From Deltaproteobacteria bacterium (GTDB lineage Bacteria; Desulfobacterota; Desulfobacteria; Desulfobacterales; Desulfosarcinaceae), in contig PDTK01000043.1 in NCBI GenBank assembly GCA_002747175.1, forward strand, positions 1 to 39,558: DNA of 39,558 bases, written 5' to 3'. Positions within the stretch are counted from its first letter, which is position 1, and every line of letters starts with the position of its first letter. Below the pieces are notes generated by a model, which saw only the letters and a list, made by a program, of their open reading frames with translations, was not told where the DNA came from and made no database searches. Positions 23,323-31,403 of the stretch are shown one piece after another. A program made the translations under genes and the position numbers.

Positions 23323-24429
23323 ATGCAAAAAACCTACGATTTAAACGTCCTCGAACGCACCGAGATCAGCACCCCGGACCAGCTTCGCGAAGAATTCCCC
23401 ATGACCGAAAAGGCCACCCGCACCGTTATGGACAGCCGGCAGGAGATCAAGGACATTCTGGACGGCAAGGACAGCCGGCTGATGATCATCACCGGACCGT
23501 GCTCCATCATCAGCCATCACCAGGCCATTGAATACGGAAGACGGCTGGTCGGGTTGCAGGATAAGGTCCAATCCACCATCAAACTGGTCATGCGGGTCTA
23601 TTTTGAAAAACCGCGAACCAATATAGGTTTTAAGGGGCTCATTTCCGATCCGCATATCGACAAAAAAACCTTCGACATCGACGAAGGGATGCGCAAAGCC
23701 CGTAAAATTCTGATGGAACTCAACGAAATGGGCGTGGCCGCAGGCACGGAGATACTTAGCCAGACGGCCGCCGAACGTCTGTCCGGCCTGATCACTTGGG
23801 CCTGCATCGGCGCCCGCACCACCGAATCCCAGAATCACCGGGAATGGGCCAGTGCCTTTTCCATGCCCGTGGGATTCAAAAACGGCACCGATGGCAGTCT
23901 GGCCGCGGCCATCAACGCACTGCTGGCCGCCTCGGCCCCCCAGGTGTTCGTGGGCAATGACCCATACGGTGTTACCAAACGGGTTATTTCCAAAGGCAAT
24001 CGCTATGCCCACATCGTGCTTCGAGGCGGCAAGCGGCCCAATTACGATCCGGTCAGTATCCGTGAAGCCGCCACCACCTTGTCCAGGCACCCCTCACTGC
24101 TGCAATCCGTGATCGTGGACTGTTCCCACGGCAACTCGGGAAAGGACTACCGCAGGCAGGGTGAGGTGTTCAACCACGTCCTGCTTCAAAAAACCGGCCA
24201 TACCAACGGAATACAGATCAAGCCCAATCGTGCCATCTGCGGCATGATGCTCGAGAGCAACATCGAACCCGGCAGCCAGCCATTTACTTATGGCGAGACC
24301 CGCAAAGAAGATATCAACCCATATGTATCCATCACCGATGCCTGCATCGGGTGGGAAGAAACCGAAGTGCTTATTCTTGCAGCCCATGATCAGCTAGCAA
24401 AACAGCGATCGTCTAACCGCTCCTCATAA
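23323..24429 (+). CDS. 3-deoxy-7-phosphoheptulonate (DAHP) synthase, class I AroG type
   Basis: The 368-aa enzyme condenses phosphoenolpyruvate with erythrose 4-phosphate, the first step of the shikimate pathway. Signatures: MIITGPCSIISHHQAIEYGRRL (GPCS at about 58-61), MRVYFEKPRTNIGFKGL, the basic GAGTTES-like stretch IGARTTESQNHREWAS, GFKNGTDGS, VLRGGKRPNYD and VIVDCSHGNSGKDY with a metal-binding His. The internal ATG at 23323 is preferred: the upstream ATG at 23260 lies inside a dispersed repeat and would add 21 unlike residues. The nearest ribosome binding site, AGGAG at about 23299, is rather far from 23323, so the exact start is open. Feedback sensitivity cannot be read from sequence. 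Confidence 0.93.
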   Translation: MQKTYDLNVLERTEISTPDQLREEFPMTEKATRTVMDSRQEIKDILDGKDSRLMIITGPCSIISHHQAIEYGRRLVGLQDKVQSTIKLVMRVYFEKPRTNIGFKGLISDPHIDKKTFDIDEGMRKARKILMELNEMGVAAGTEILSQTAAERLSGLITWACIGARTTESQNHREWASAFSMPVGFKNGTDGSLAAAINALLAASAPQVFVGNDPYGVTKRVISKGNRYAHIVLRGGKRPNYDPVSIREAATTLSRHPSLLQSVIVDCSHGNSGKDYRRQGEVFNHVLLQKTGHTNGIQIKPNRAICGMMLESNIEPGSQPFTYGETRKEDINPYVSITDACIGWEETEVLILAAHDQLAKQRSSNRSS

Positions 24430-24436
24430 ACGATTA

Positions 24437-24463
24437 CCGGCCATGCACGTATCAGATGGCCGG
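24437..24463 (+). other. Perfect hairpin after the DAHP synthase gene
   Basis: CCGGCCAT (24437-24444) pairs with ATGGCCGG (24456-24463) around an 11-nt loop. No T run follows, so it is either a weak terminator or an mRNA-end stabilising hairpin. Confidence 0.5.
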
Positions 24464-24481
24464 GATACCTGTTAAAACAAA

Positions 24482-24511
24482 TTGGACATGGGCAGTTGTT
24501 TGATCTATATT
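24482..24511 (+). promoter_or_regulatory. Putative sigma-70 promoter of the OmpA-like lipoprotein gene
   Basis: TTGGAC (24482-24487) and TATATT (24506-24511) are 18 bp apart. A start near 24518 would give a leader of about 70 nt. Confidence 0.4.
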
Positions 24512-24588
24512 GTCGGGTGCTATAAAGCACTATGTGTTTTGGGCGATGCAACGAATCACCTATAAACGCGTTGAGGAAGGACAACACG

Positions 24589-25245
24589 ATGAAAAAAATA
24601 TTTATGGTTTGCCTGATGGGACTCGTTTTACTGAATGCCTGTGCAACGCCCCAGACCAATACCGGGAAAGGCGCTGCCTATGGCGTTGCCGGCGGTGCCA
24701 TTGCCGGCGCTATTTTGGGTCAGGCCATCGGCCGTGATACGGAAGGTACGCTCATTGGTGCAGCTGCCGGAGCCGCTGTAGGTGCGGCCGCCGGTGCCGG
24801 CGTAGGCCAGATGATGGACCGGCAGGAAGCTGAAATGCGAGATGCGCTGGCCGCATCCGAAGCAGCGGCCGTCCGCAGGGAAGGGGACTTACTGGCCATT
24901 ACCCTGAAAGGGGATGTTAGCTTTGACCTGGACTCGGACGTGGTTCGGCCGGGGTTGTACAATGAATTGGATCGGATCGCCCGCATCATGATCAAATATC
25001 CCCGGACCTCCATCCTGGTAGAAGGCCATACAGACAGTACCGGATCGGAAAACTACAACCAGCAGTTGTCCCAACGCCGCGCCGTCAGCGTAAAAAATCT
25101 GCTGGTTCGGCGCGGGGTTCCGGATTACCGGATCAACACGCTGGGGCATGGCGAGCACCGCCCGGTGGCCACCAATTCAACACCCGAAGGCCGCCAGATG
25201 AACCGGCGCGTGGAGATTCGCATCAATCCTGATGTACAGGGTTAG
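24589..25245 (+). CDS. OmpA-family glycine-zipper lipoprotein
   Basis: The 218-aa protein starts with MKKIFMVCLMGLVLLNAC and a lipobox Cys18, marking it as a lipoprotein. A glycine- and alanine-rich zipper (about 28-85, with repeated GAAAGAAVGA-type segments) may insert in a membrane. A C-terminal OmpA/Pal-type peptidoglycan-binding domain follows, with EGHTDSTGSENYNQQLSQRR (about 145-164) and NRRVEIRI. It would tether the outer membrane to peptidoglycan. The ATG at 24589 has GAGGAAGG upstream; the frame is open 57 bp further 5' but without such support. It lies 50 bp before the ECF sigma gene. Confidence 0.93.
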   Translation: MKKIFMVCLMGLVLLNACATPQTNTGKGAAYGVAGGAIAGAILGQAIGRDTEGTLIGAAAGAAVGAAAGAGVGQMMDRQEAEMRDALAASEAAAVRREGDLLAITLKGDVSFDLDSDVVRPGLYNELDRIARIMIKYPRTSILVEGHTDSTGSENYNQQLSQRRAVSVKNLLVRRGVPDYRINTLGHGEHRPVATNSTPEGRQMNRRVEIRINPDVQG

Positions 25246-25295
25246 CGTGGCATTGTCCCAGGCCGCATACCGGATGAAGCACGGGACTGCACCCA

Positions 25296-25937
25296 ATGCT
25301 CGTACTTTTTTCGTTGAACTTTTATGGCCGAACGGTGTCTAAGACCTTACACAGCCGGATCGTAAACGATGACGAATTGGTGTTGCGCTTGCAGCGTGGC
25401 GATGAATGGGCCTTTCAATTGCTGGTCCGCCGGTTTCGTCAGAAACTGTTCGCCATCGCTTTTGGGATCACGCTGGATGCCGAAGAGAGCCAGGATATCG
25501 TCCAGGAGGTCTTTTTACAGGCTTATCGCTGTATTGCATCCTTCAAAGGCGACTCCAGCCTCGCCACCTGGCTGCACCGCATCACCGTCAATCGATGCCT
25601 GAATTGGAAACGCAGATGGACCCGCCGTTTCAAATGGCTGCATGTATCCCTGGATCAACAGGATGATGATGCCCCGCCCCTGAAACCGGTCAGCGATCTT
25701 CCCTCACCGGAAAGCCGGGTCCAGGATGCACAAACACAAGCGATGATCGAAAACGCGCTGAAAATGCTGCCGGAACAGGCACGGGTCGTATTCGTGCTCA
25801 GGGAAATCGAAGGCCTCTCCTATGCGGATATCGCCGAAGTGGCCGGCATCAAACCGGGAACGGTGAGATCCCGGTTGTTCAATGCACGTAAGCGACTCCG
25901 GTCGATCCTTCAACCCCAAATGAAGGAGGAACGATGA
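25296..25937 (+). CDS. ECF (RpoE-type) RNA polymerase sigma factor
   Basis: The protein of up to 213 aa has ECF region 2 (DDELVLRLQRGDEWAFQLLV and ESQDIVQEVFLQAYRCIASF). A linker with TWLHRITVNRCLNWKRR follows, then region 4 (LPEQARVVFVLREIEGLSYA, then IKPGTVRSRLFNARKRLR). It would guide polymerase to envelope-stress promoters. The start is uncertain: ATG 25296 and GTG 25335 are both in frame and lack a good ribosome binding site. A sequence matching the sigma-E promoter consensus spans 25314-25342, inside the 5' part of this frame. If that promoter is used, transcription starts near 25348, and translation would have to begin at an unusual codon just before DDELV or at TTG 25377. Its stop overlaps the anti-sigma gene by 4 bp. 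Confidence 0.9.
   Translation: MLVLFSLNFYGRTVSKTLHSRIVNDDELVLRLQRGDEWAFQLLVRRFRQKLFAIAFGITLDAEESQDIVQEVFLQAYRCIASFKGDSSLATWLHRITVNRCLNWKRRWTRRFKWLHVSLDQQDDDAPPLKPVSDLPSPESRVQDAQTQAMIENALKMLPEQARVVFVLREIEGLSYADIAEVAGIKPGTVRSRLFNARKRLRSILQPQMKEER
25314..25342 (+). promoter_or_regulatory. ECF sigma promoter, site 1 (likely autoregulatory)
   Basis: TTGAACTTTT (25314-25323), nine bases, then CGGTGTCTAA (25333-25342). This matches the E. coli sigma-E consensus form GAACTT-N16-TCTAA. The same two blocks with the same 9-bp gap recur at 26894-26922. Position inside or just before the ECF gene suggests autoregulation. Confidence 0.65.
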
Positions 25938-26434
25938 ATCAAGCGCCATCTGATGCCTGTGACGAAATGCGCCTGAATCGGTATCTGGATGACGATTTGA
26001 ACCCAGAAGAACGGCAATATATGGCCGAGCACCTTCAAAAATGCCGGCATTGCCGGCATTGCCGGGAGACCCTGGAATCCTTTTCCAAAAGGGCGCGGTC
26101 AAGAATCGAGATGGCCGGCCGGCGCGTAGATTTCACCGCCCTGGAAAAGCGCGTGCTCACCGAAGTTTTGCAATCACGGCACCGGAACAATGGTCTCTCG
26201 CGTTTTATGGCCAGGTTGAAATACGTGGTTCCGGCAACCGTTGCCGCCGGTCTGTTGATATTCTTTGTCTACTCCCAATACTGGATGCGGCCCGAGCCGG
26301 TTCCCAGTGCGATCATAAATTCTTTTACAGGTTCAATGTCTTCTGTTATGATTTTCGAGACACCCGAAACACACCAGACCGTGCTCTGGTACAATGAAGC
26401 GCCGGACGTGGAAAATGACCAAGATGCCGTTTAA
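25934..26434 (+). CDS. Zinc-finger anti-sigma factor with one membrane helix
   Basis: The 166-aa protein has an N-terminal zf-HC2-type zinc-binding domain (H33-x3-C37-x2-C40, in HLQKCRHC) and a further RHC that results from a 9-bp tandem repeat in the DNA (about 26041-26067). A single membrane helix follows (about 97-115, VVPATVAAGLLIFFVYS). A periplasmic tail of about 50 residues ends the protein. This is the layout of anti-sigma factors that hold an ECF sigma factor at the inner membrane until envelope stress. A strong AAGGAGG precedes the ATG, and the start overlaps the sigma factor stop by 4 bp. The extra Cys43 could give alternative metal ligation or redox sensitivity. Confidence 0.88.
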   Translation: MNQAPSDACDEMRLNRYLDDDLNPEERQYMAEHLQKCRHCRHCRETLESFSKRARSRIEMAGRRVDFTALEKRVLTEVLQSRHRNNGLSRFMARLKYVVPATVAAGLLIFFVYSQYWMRPEPVPSAIINSFTGSMSSVMIFETPETHQTVLWYNEAPDVENDQDAV

Positions 26435-26897
26435 ATTCAGATTTTTCCCGTTTATCCTGGTGGTTTGCTGCATGGGGGGGCTGGTGCCCGTGCAGGCTAT
26501 GGCCGCAGACCGTTGCCGGATTCAGGTGGATACCATCCTCGCCGCCCGTGATGATGCCCTTGTGGATCCGCGCCTGAAAAAGCACGTTGGTGAATTGCAG
26601 TCCATGTTCAATTATACATCCTATCGCCTGCTGGGCAGCAAACGGCTCAACTTGAAAACCGGCCAATCGGGCATGGCCGATCTGCCCGGAAACCGACGTC
26701 TGAAAATCACACCCCAAAAAATCCGCGGTAACCGTGCAGACATCTCACTGCAGATGCTCAAACGCAAACGGACTATCTTCCAGACCAATATCCAGCTTCT
26801 CAATCGCGGCAGCCTGTTCGTTGGCGGGCCTAAGTACCGAAAAGGCAATCTGATTTTTAAAATCTCCGGTAGTTATAAAAAACCTAAAAAATTTTGA
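26415..26897 (+). CDS. Exported protein of unknown function in the ECF operon
   Basis: The 160-aa product has a signal peptide (basic start, hydrophobic FPFILVVCCMGGL, cleavage near VQAMAA) and a mature part rich in basic residues. Regions such as RLKITPQKIRGNRADISLQ and FVGGPKYRKGNLIFKISG suggest a beta-rich domain. I recognise no family. The ATG at 26415 overlaps the anti-sigma gene by 20 bp; an in-frame ATG at 26394 would add seven residues. Being third in the sigma/anti-sigma operon suggests an envelope-stress role or a third regulatory component. Confidence 0.75.
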   Translation: MTKMPFKFRFFPFILVVCCMGGLVPVQAMAADRCRIQVDTILAARDDALVDPRLKKHVGELQSMFNYTSYRLLGSKRLNLKTGQSGMADLPGNRRLKITPQKIRGNRADISLQMLKRKRTIFQTNIQLLNRGSLFVGGPKYRKGNLIFKISGSYKKPKKF

Positions 26898-26922
26898 ACT
26901 TTTTTCCTTTGGCGGTGTCTAA
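26894..26922 (+). promoter_or_regulatory. ECF sigma promoter, site 2
   Basis: TTGAACTTTT (26894-26903), nine bases, then CGGTGTCTAA (26913-26922), identical in both blocks and in spacing to site 1. It overlaps the end of the upstream exported-protein gene by a few bases. It would start a transcript near 26929, with a leader of about 147 nt that crosses a MITE-like remnant before the gene at 27076. Confidence 0.7.
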
Positions 26923-26940
26923 ACCGTAAAACCTGCATCC

Positions 26941-27047
26941 GTCCGGAAAGAGACAAATCTGCTTGAGATCAAGGCCCCCAAAAATGTTACCGGAGGCATA
27001 TGGTTGATATTCCGAAGATAGCATTTTTGGGGCAACGCAGATCTCGG
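26941..27047 (+). mobile_element. MITE-like element, degenerate copy A
   Basis: This stretch shares a GAGATCA segment, the central block ACCGGAGGCATATGGTT and the ACGCAGAT segment with the copies at 27528-27683 and 31404-31543. The right terminal repeat is missing. CCCCCAAAAATG (about 26976-26987) and CATTTTTGGGG (27022-27032) can pair around the centre. It carries no coding potential and lies in the leader of the tryptophan-rich exported protein gene. Confidence 0.55.
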
Positions 27048-27075
27048 ATCCATCCACCACCAAAGGAGATCGATC

Positions 27076-27483
27076 ATGAGAACCAAACAACGAATCACCC
27101 TGCTGTTCATCGCATTCATGGGAATCGCATTGGTTTCAACACCGGCCCTTGCCGGCAGCAAACAAAGGCATCGCTGGGAAGGGGTGGCCATCGGCATCGG
27201 CGCCGCCATTTTGGGACATGCCATCTACGAGGCCCACAACAACCATAAACAACCGTCACCGGTTGTTTATGTCGAACCCGGGCACCCCTGCAGACACAAG
27301 CGTGGACACCGTCAGCGGTACGGGCATTGGGAATGGCGCAAGACCTGGGTCCCACCGACCTTTGAACGGGTGTGGAATCCCGGCCATTATAATCGTCGCG
27401 GTCAATGGATTCAGGGACACTGGATGAAGGTCAAGGAATCCGAGGGCCATTGGGTCAGGGAGCGAATTTGGGTGACCGGGTGA
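27076..27483 (+). CDS. Small exported tryptophan-rich WxxGxW-like repeat protein
   Basis: The 135-aa protein has a signal peptide (MRTKQRITLLFIAF... to STPALAG). A short glycine-rich hydrophobic stretch (GVAIGIGAAILGHAIYEA, about 36-53) follows. Its C-terminal half is rich in Trp, His, Arg and Tyr, with repeated motifs such as W-P--F-RVWNPGHYN and GQWIQGHWM, close to the WxxGxW repeats of BcpO-related small envelope proteins. Function is unknown. AAAGGAGATC before the ATG is a strong ribosome binding site. The ECF-type site 2 promoter and the MITE-like remnant lie upstream, so it is a predicted target of the neighbouring ECF sigma factor. Confidence 0.8.
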   Translation: MRTKQRITLLFIAFMGIALVSTPALAGSKQRHRWEGVAIGIGAAILGHAIYEAHNNHKQPSPVVYVEPGHPCRHKRGHRQRYGHWEWRKTWVPPTFERVWNPGHYNRRGQWIQGHWMKVKESEGHWVRERIWVTG

Positions 27484-27527
27484 AGTTGACCCCATGGTTG
27501 CATAAAAAAATGCGAAAATCATCGTTA

Positions 27528-27683
27528 GTGCCCATCCAGAAATGGGCCAATTTGTCCGATATCTGCGTTATATGAACATTTTTATCCTCGGCATATCAAC
27601 CATATGCCTGCGGTAAAAATCGAGATAAAAATCAGGGCGAAAGCCTTGATCTCGACCCAATTGGCCCATTTCTGCTCAGACAC
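27528..27683 (-). mobile_element. MITE-like element, copy B
   Basis: This 156-bp element has imperfect inverted ends. Its left arm GTGCCCATCCAGAAATGGGC mirrors the right end, whose reverse complement has CAGAAATGGGCCAATT in register. It is oriented opposite to copy C at 31404-31543 and matches its reverse complement along most of its length. Direct repeats TCGTTA flank it (27522-27527 and 27684-27689), consistent with a 6-bp target duplication. It encodes no protein. Confidence 0.7.
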
Positions 27684-27813
27684 TCGTTACTATCTGAGAT
27701 AATAAATAAAAAACATAATTTTAGACAAGGTCCTGGAATTCGCCCAATGTGCAATTCAGGGTGCAACGATAATTTTCTCATTTTTTCACCCTGCCGGGAA
27801 AGCCGGAGCTGAT

Positions 27814-30800
27814 ATGGGTATCTGTTTATATTTCGGCAACCAACTGATGCCCTTGGTCGTGAAACTCCAGAAAAACCTGTCCCCTGGACAGCCTCCGGCC
27901 GACATTTTCGATCCGCCACGGGTGATCGTTCCCAACATGAACCTCTCCAAGTGGATCAAACTCACCCTGGCACGTCGGGCCGGGGTGTTCATGAATGTAT
28001 CCTTTGAATATCTGGAAACCGGACTCTGGCAGATGGTCTGCGGCCTGGCTCCGGACGGCAAAACGGTTCCCGAACGGGTGGATACCGACGGTCTGACCGT
28101 CCTGCTATATTACATTCTCATGCAGGTCGATGATCAGGAGCCGGCCCTTACCCCCATCCATCGCTATCTGCAGACCGGCAGTGATGATGGACAAGCCGGG
28201 AACAGGGAACTTCGCTGCTGGCAGCTTTCACACATGCTGTCCCATCTTTTCCAGGAGTACGAATTTCATCGCTGGGACATGATCCGGTCATGGCTCGACG
28301 GCCATCCGGCCGACGAGCCCATGGAGGCCTGTCAGCAATGGGTTTACAGGCGGGCGCAACAAATCAAGGCGCAACTTGGAACAGCAACGGGCCGCCATCT
28401 GGTATCCATGGTCGAATATGCCCTGTCCATCATCGACGGGGCCGCCGCCAATGCAGTGCCTGCCGGCGCCGATTTGCCACGGGTTCACTTTTTCGGGTTG
28501 TCACAGATATCTCCCTTACACGTGCGCCTGTTGTCCGGCCTGAAATCGTTTTATGACATCCATATCTACAGCCTCAATCCATCACGGGAGTATTGGGAGG
28601 ACATTCGTACCCCCAAAGAAAAAAGATGGATCCGGCGGCGGCAGGTGGACAGCCTGGCCCTCAGCGATGCGGAAATCAATGCCGGAGATATTTTCTCGGA
28701 GCCGGACCATGCACTTCTGGCTGCCTGGGGTAAACCCGGCCGTGAAAGCATCCGGCTTTTATGCCAGTTGACCGACTACGATTTTCATGCCGGCTATACT
28801 GAAGTTCCGGTTCCGGACACGGTTTTATCCGCCATCGGCCACGGCCTGCTGACCCTCGATCGCCACCCTTCCGATATGAGCCCCCTGGATCAGGACCGGT
28901 CGCTGCAGATCACGGCCTGCCCGGGGATACGCAGGGAGGTGGAGACCGTTTACAACAATATTTTGTTCAATTTGGAACAGGATGATGCACTGCAAATGAC
29001 CGATATTGCGGTCATGGTGTCGGACATGCAGCGCTACAAACCGGTAATTGATTCGGTCTTCGGCCGGCAACCGGCCCGAATTAGCTATAACCTGGTGGAT
29101 TCCAATGCATGCACGGAAAGTGCCGTGGCCCAGGCAGTATCCGCTATTTCGGCATTGGCCCGCGGCCGTTTTTCGCGAAAAGAGGTCTTTGACCTGCTGC
29201 AGAACCCGTGTGTCATGCGCAAATGGGGATACAACGACGACGATCTGAACACATGGATCCGTTGGGCCGACGCCCTGGGCATCTTTCATCACTATGAAAA
29301 CCCGCAAAAAGATGTACCGGACCAACCGGCAGCCGGTCTTTTTTCCTGGCGTCAGGGCCTCGAACGGCTACGGCTGTCCCGCATCATGGCAGTACCGGAT
29401 CGACCGGACGAAGGGGGCCATCATTTCAATGGACTGGTTCCTTTTGCCGGCATGCATACCGGAGACGACTGGCTGATTGAAACCTTCAGCAGGCTGCTGG
29501 AGACCCTGAACGCATCCATTGGAACACTCCAACGACCATCGGCGTCCGCCCAAACCTGGCGGCAGGCTTTTTTCAATGTTACGGACCAGTTCATTGAGAT
29601 CGACGACGATATGCGCGGCGAAGAGGGCGTTTATCAATCGCTGGTGCGAGCTTTTGATGATTTCTTGCGCTATGACGATATGATGGGTCTGCAGCCGGCC
29701 GTGCCGCTGACGCCCAATGCCCTGTGGGCCTTTGTCTCCAGCCATCTGGAAGGCATCACCGGCGGGCAGGGGGACTATCTGACCGGCGGTGTCACCGTCT
29801 CCGCCCTGATGCCCATGCGCCCCATCCCGTTCAAGGTGGTCTATGTCATGGGGTTGGAAGAGGGCCGTTTTCCGGGCCGAACGCCGGCCGGGCTGCTCGA
29901 CCTGCGCAATCGAAAACGCCGTATCGGCGATATCACCATGGCCGAACGAAATTGCTATCTTTTCCTGGAAATCCTGATCTCGGTACAATCCAGACTTTAT
30001 CTGAGCTATCTGAGCAGGGACCTGCAGACGGATCGGGAGCTGTCCCCTTGTTCTGTGATTCACCAGTTACGGCGTTATACGGAACGCGAAATCCTGGGTG
30101 GCAAACCGTTTAAGATTCGCCATATTCCCATTCGGCCGGATGATCCCGCCTATATCCAGCCGGACGCTCTGACCGATTGGTCGGACACCCTGGTGGAAAG
30201 CAATCTCTTGCACCGGCTGAACAATTATCGACGCAACGGCATATGGGATGATTTTGTCAAGCATGCCACGACAACCGAGCTTGACCTCATCGGTCGATTC
30301 AATCCTGATTTTTCGTCGCCCGGAATGCCATCGGATACCTTGGACCACCAAACCGTGGACCTGTCCGTGGAAATGCTGCGGTATTTTCTGCTTGATCCCG
30401 TCGTGGCCGCCGGATGGTATCATCTCAATATTGGTGAACACATGGATGCCACCATCGAGCAGGCCGCCGTGGAAGATGAACCCATCGTCTCCGAATTTCC
30501 CGTGGATTACACGATTCGAACCCTGCCTGTCCATCGCTGGATGATCTCGCTGCTGGGCCGGGATGCACAGGAACCGTCAATGCTGTCGCTGGAAAGGGAA
30601 GTCCGACGGGTATATACTGATTTGTCCCGTCAGAGCAGGTTGCCGGTCGACGCCTTTGCCCAACATGACCTGTCAAGGCTCATGCAGGACGTAATCACCA
30701 CGGGGGAACACCTGTTGCCGTTTATCGAACAAATCCATACATCCAGGCAGCGCTACAATGCCGTGGTGGTCGGCGATGCGGCTGTGCCCGGCGTTTGTTC

Positions 30801-31395
30801 CCACGCCGAAATACGCCGTTTGTCCGCACTGACGGTTTTCCCCGGGCCTGCCCACACCTCATCCAAAAACCCTGCGCCAATCCGCCTCAATGGGAGCACG
30901 CCGTGGATTTGGCAGGCTAAGGATGACACCTGGCACAGCCTGGTGGTGGCCGGGTCCAATCGCAGGTCCCGGCATGCGGACAAATATGTACTTGCCCCGA
31001 TGTTGTCACTGATGGCCGCCACTGCGGGAAGCGGGCCTTGCCCCTGGCCCCATGGAACAACCATGCATCTGCATGTGGTCTACCGCAACCATGTACTGGA
31101 TCTGAAATATACGCTGGGTCCTTGTGACTGCATGGACTATCTGACTGCGCTGGTCACCGATTTTCTGGATCCGCTGCCGTTTATGTGGCTGCCCTTCGAG
31201 ACGGTAATGGGCAGCAATGAGATGCGGCCGCTGATCTGTCAGGATGATATCGACGACCGGGACCGTGCCGCCTTCGCCCGGTCCCTGGCCCGAACCATGG
31301 AGGACGCTGGGGATCTGACCGCCGAATTGATCGGTGCCCGGATTCCCCCGGACTGTCTGGATCGGGCACGGCGTAGATTCGGCATTTTTGTTTAA
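27814..31395 (+). CDS. recC: Exodeoxyribonuclease V subunit gamma (RecC)
   Basis: The 1193-aa protein is the Chi-recognising scaffold of the RecBCD helicase-nuclease, which processes double-strand ends for recombination. RecC features: the N-terminal IVPNMNLSKWIKLTLAR (about 38-54), the FFGLSQISPLHVRLLSGL and INSLNPS-like region (HIYSLNPSREYWEDI), SYNLVDSNA near 420, and VVYVMGLEEGRFPGRTPAGL (about 677-696). The C-terminal region ends in GRARRRFG-like LDRARRRFGIFV. It lacks intact helicase motifs, as expected. GGAG 5 nt before the ATG supports the start. Slightly longer than E. coli RecC (1122 aa). It is first in the recC-recB-recD order, and the next gene is separated by a MITE-like element. 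Confidence 0.95.
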   Translation: MGICLYFGNQLMPLVVKLQKNLSPGQPPADIFDPPRVIVPNMNLSKWIKLTLARRAGVFMNVSFEYLETGLWQMVCGLAPDGKTVPERVDTDGLTVLLYYILMQVDDQEPALTPIHRYLQTGSDDGQAGNRELRCWQLSHMLSHLFQEYEFHRWDMIRSWLDGHPADEPMEACQQWVYRRAQQIKAQLGTATGRHLVSMVEYALSIIDGAAANAVPAGADLPRVHFFGLSQISPLHVRLLSGLKSFYDIHIYSLNPSREYWEDIRTPKEKRWIRRRQVDSLALSDAEINAGDIFSEPDHALLAAWGKPGRESIRLLCQLTDYDFHAGYTEVPVPDTVLSAIGHGLLTLDRHPSDMSPLDQDRSLQITACPGIRREVETVYNNILFNLEQDDALQMTDIAVMVSDMQRYKPVIDSVFGRQPARISYNLVDSNACTESAVAQAVSAISALARGRFSRKEVFDLLQNPCVMRKWGYNDDDLNTWIRWADALGIFHHYENPQKDVPDQPAAGLFSWRQGLERLRLSRIMAVPDRPDEGGHHFNGLVPFAGMHTGDDWLIETFSRLLETLNASIGTLQRPSASAQTWRQAFFNVTDQFIEIDDDMRGEEGVYQSLVRAFDDFLRYDDMMGLQPAVPLTPNALWAFVSSHLEGITGGQGDYLTGGVTVSALMPMRPIPFKVVYVMGLEEGRFPGRTPAGLLDLRNRKRRIGDITMAERNCYLFLEILISVQSRLYLSYLSRDLQTDRELSPCSVIHQLRRYTEREILGGKPFKIRHIPIRPDDPAYIQPDALTDWSDTLVESNLLHRLNNYRRNGIWDDFVKHATTTELDLIGRFNPDFSSPGMPSDTLDHQTVDLSVEMLRYFLLDPVVAAGWYHLNIGEHMDATIEQAAVEDEPIVSEFPVDYTIRTLPVHRWMISLLGRDAQEPSMLSLEREVRRVYTDLSRQSRLPVDAFAQHDLSRLMQDVITTGEHLLPFIEQIHTSRQRYNAVVVGDAAVPGVCSHAEIRRLSALTVFPGPAHTSSKNPAPIRLNGSTPWIWQAKDDTWHSLVVAGSNRRSRHADKYVLAPMLSLMAATAGSGPCPWPHGTTMHLHVVYRNHVLDLKYTLGPCDCMDYLTALVTDFLDPLPFMWLPFETVMGSNEMRPLICQDDIDDRDRAAFARSLARTMEDAGDLTAELIGARIPPDCLDRARRRFGIFV

Positions 31396-31403
31396 TTTAG
31401 GTA

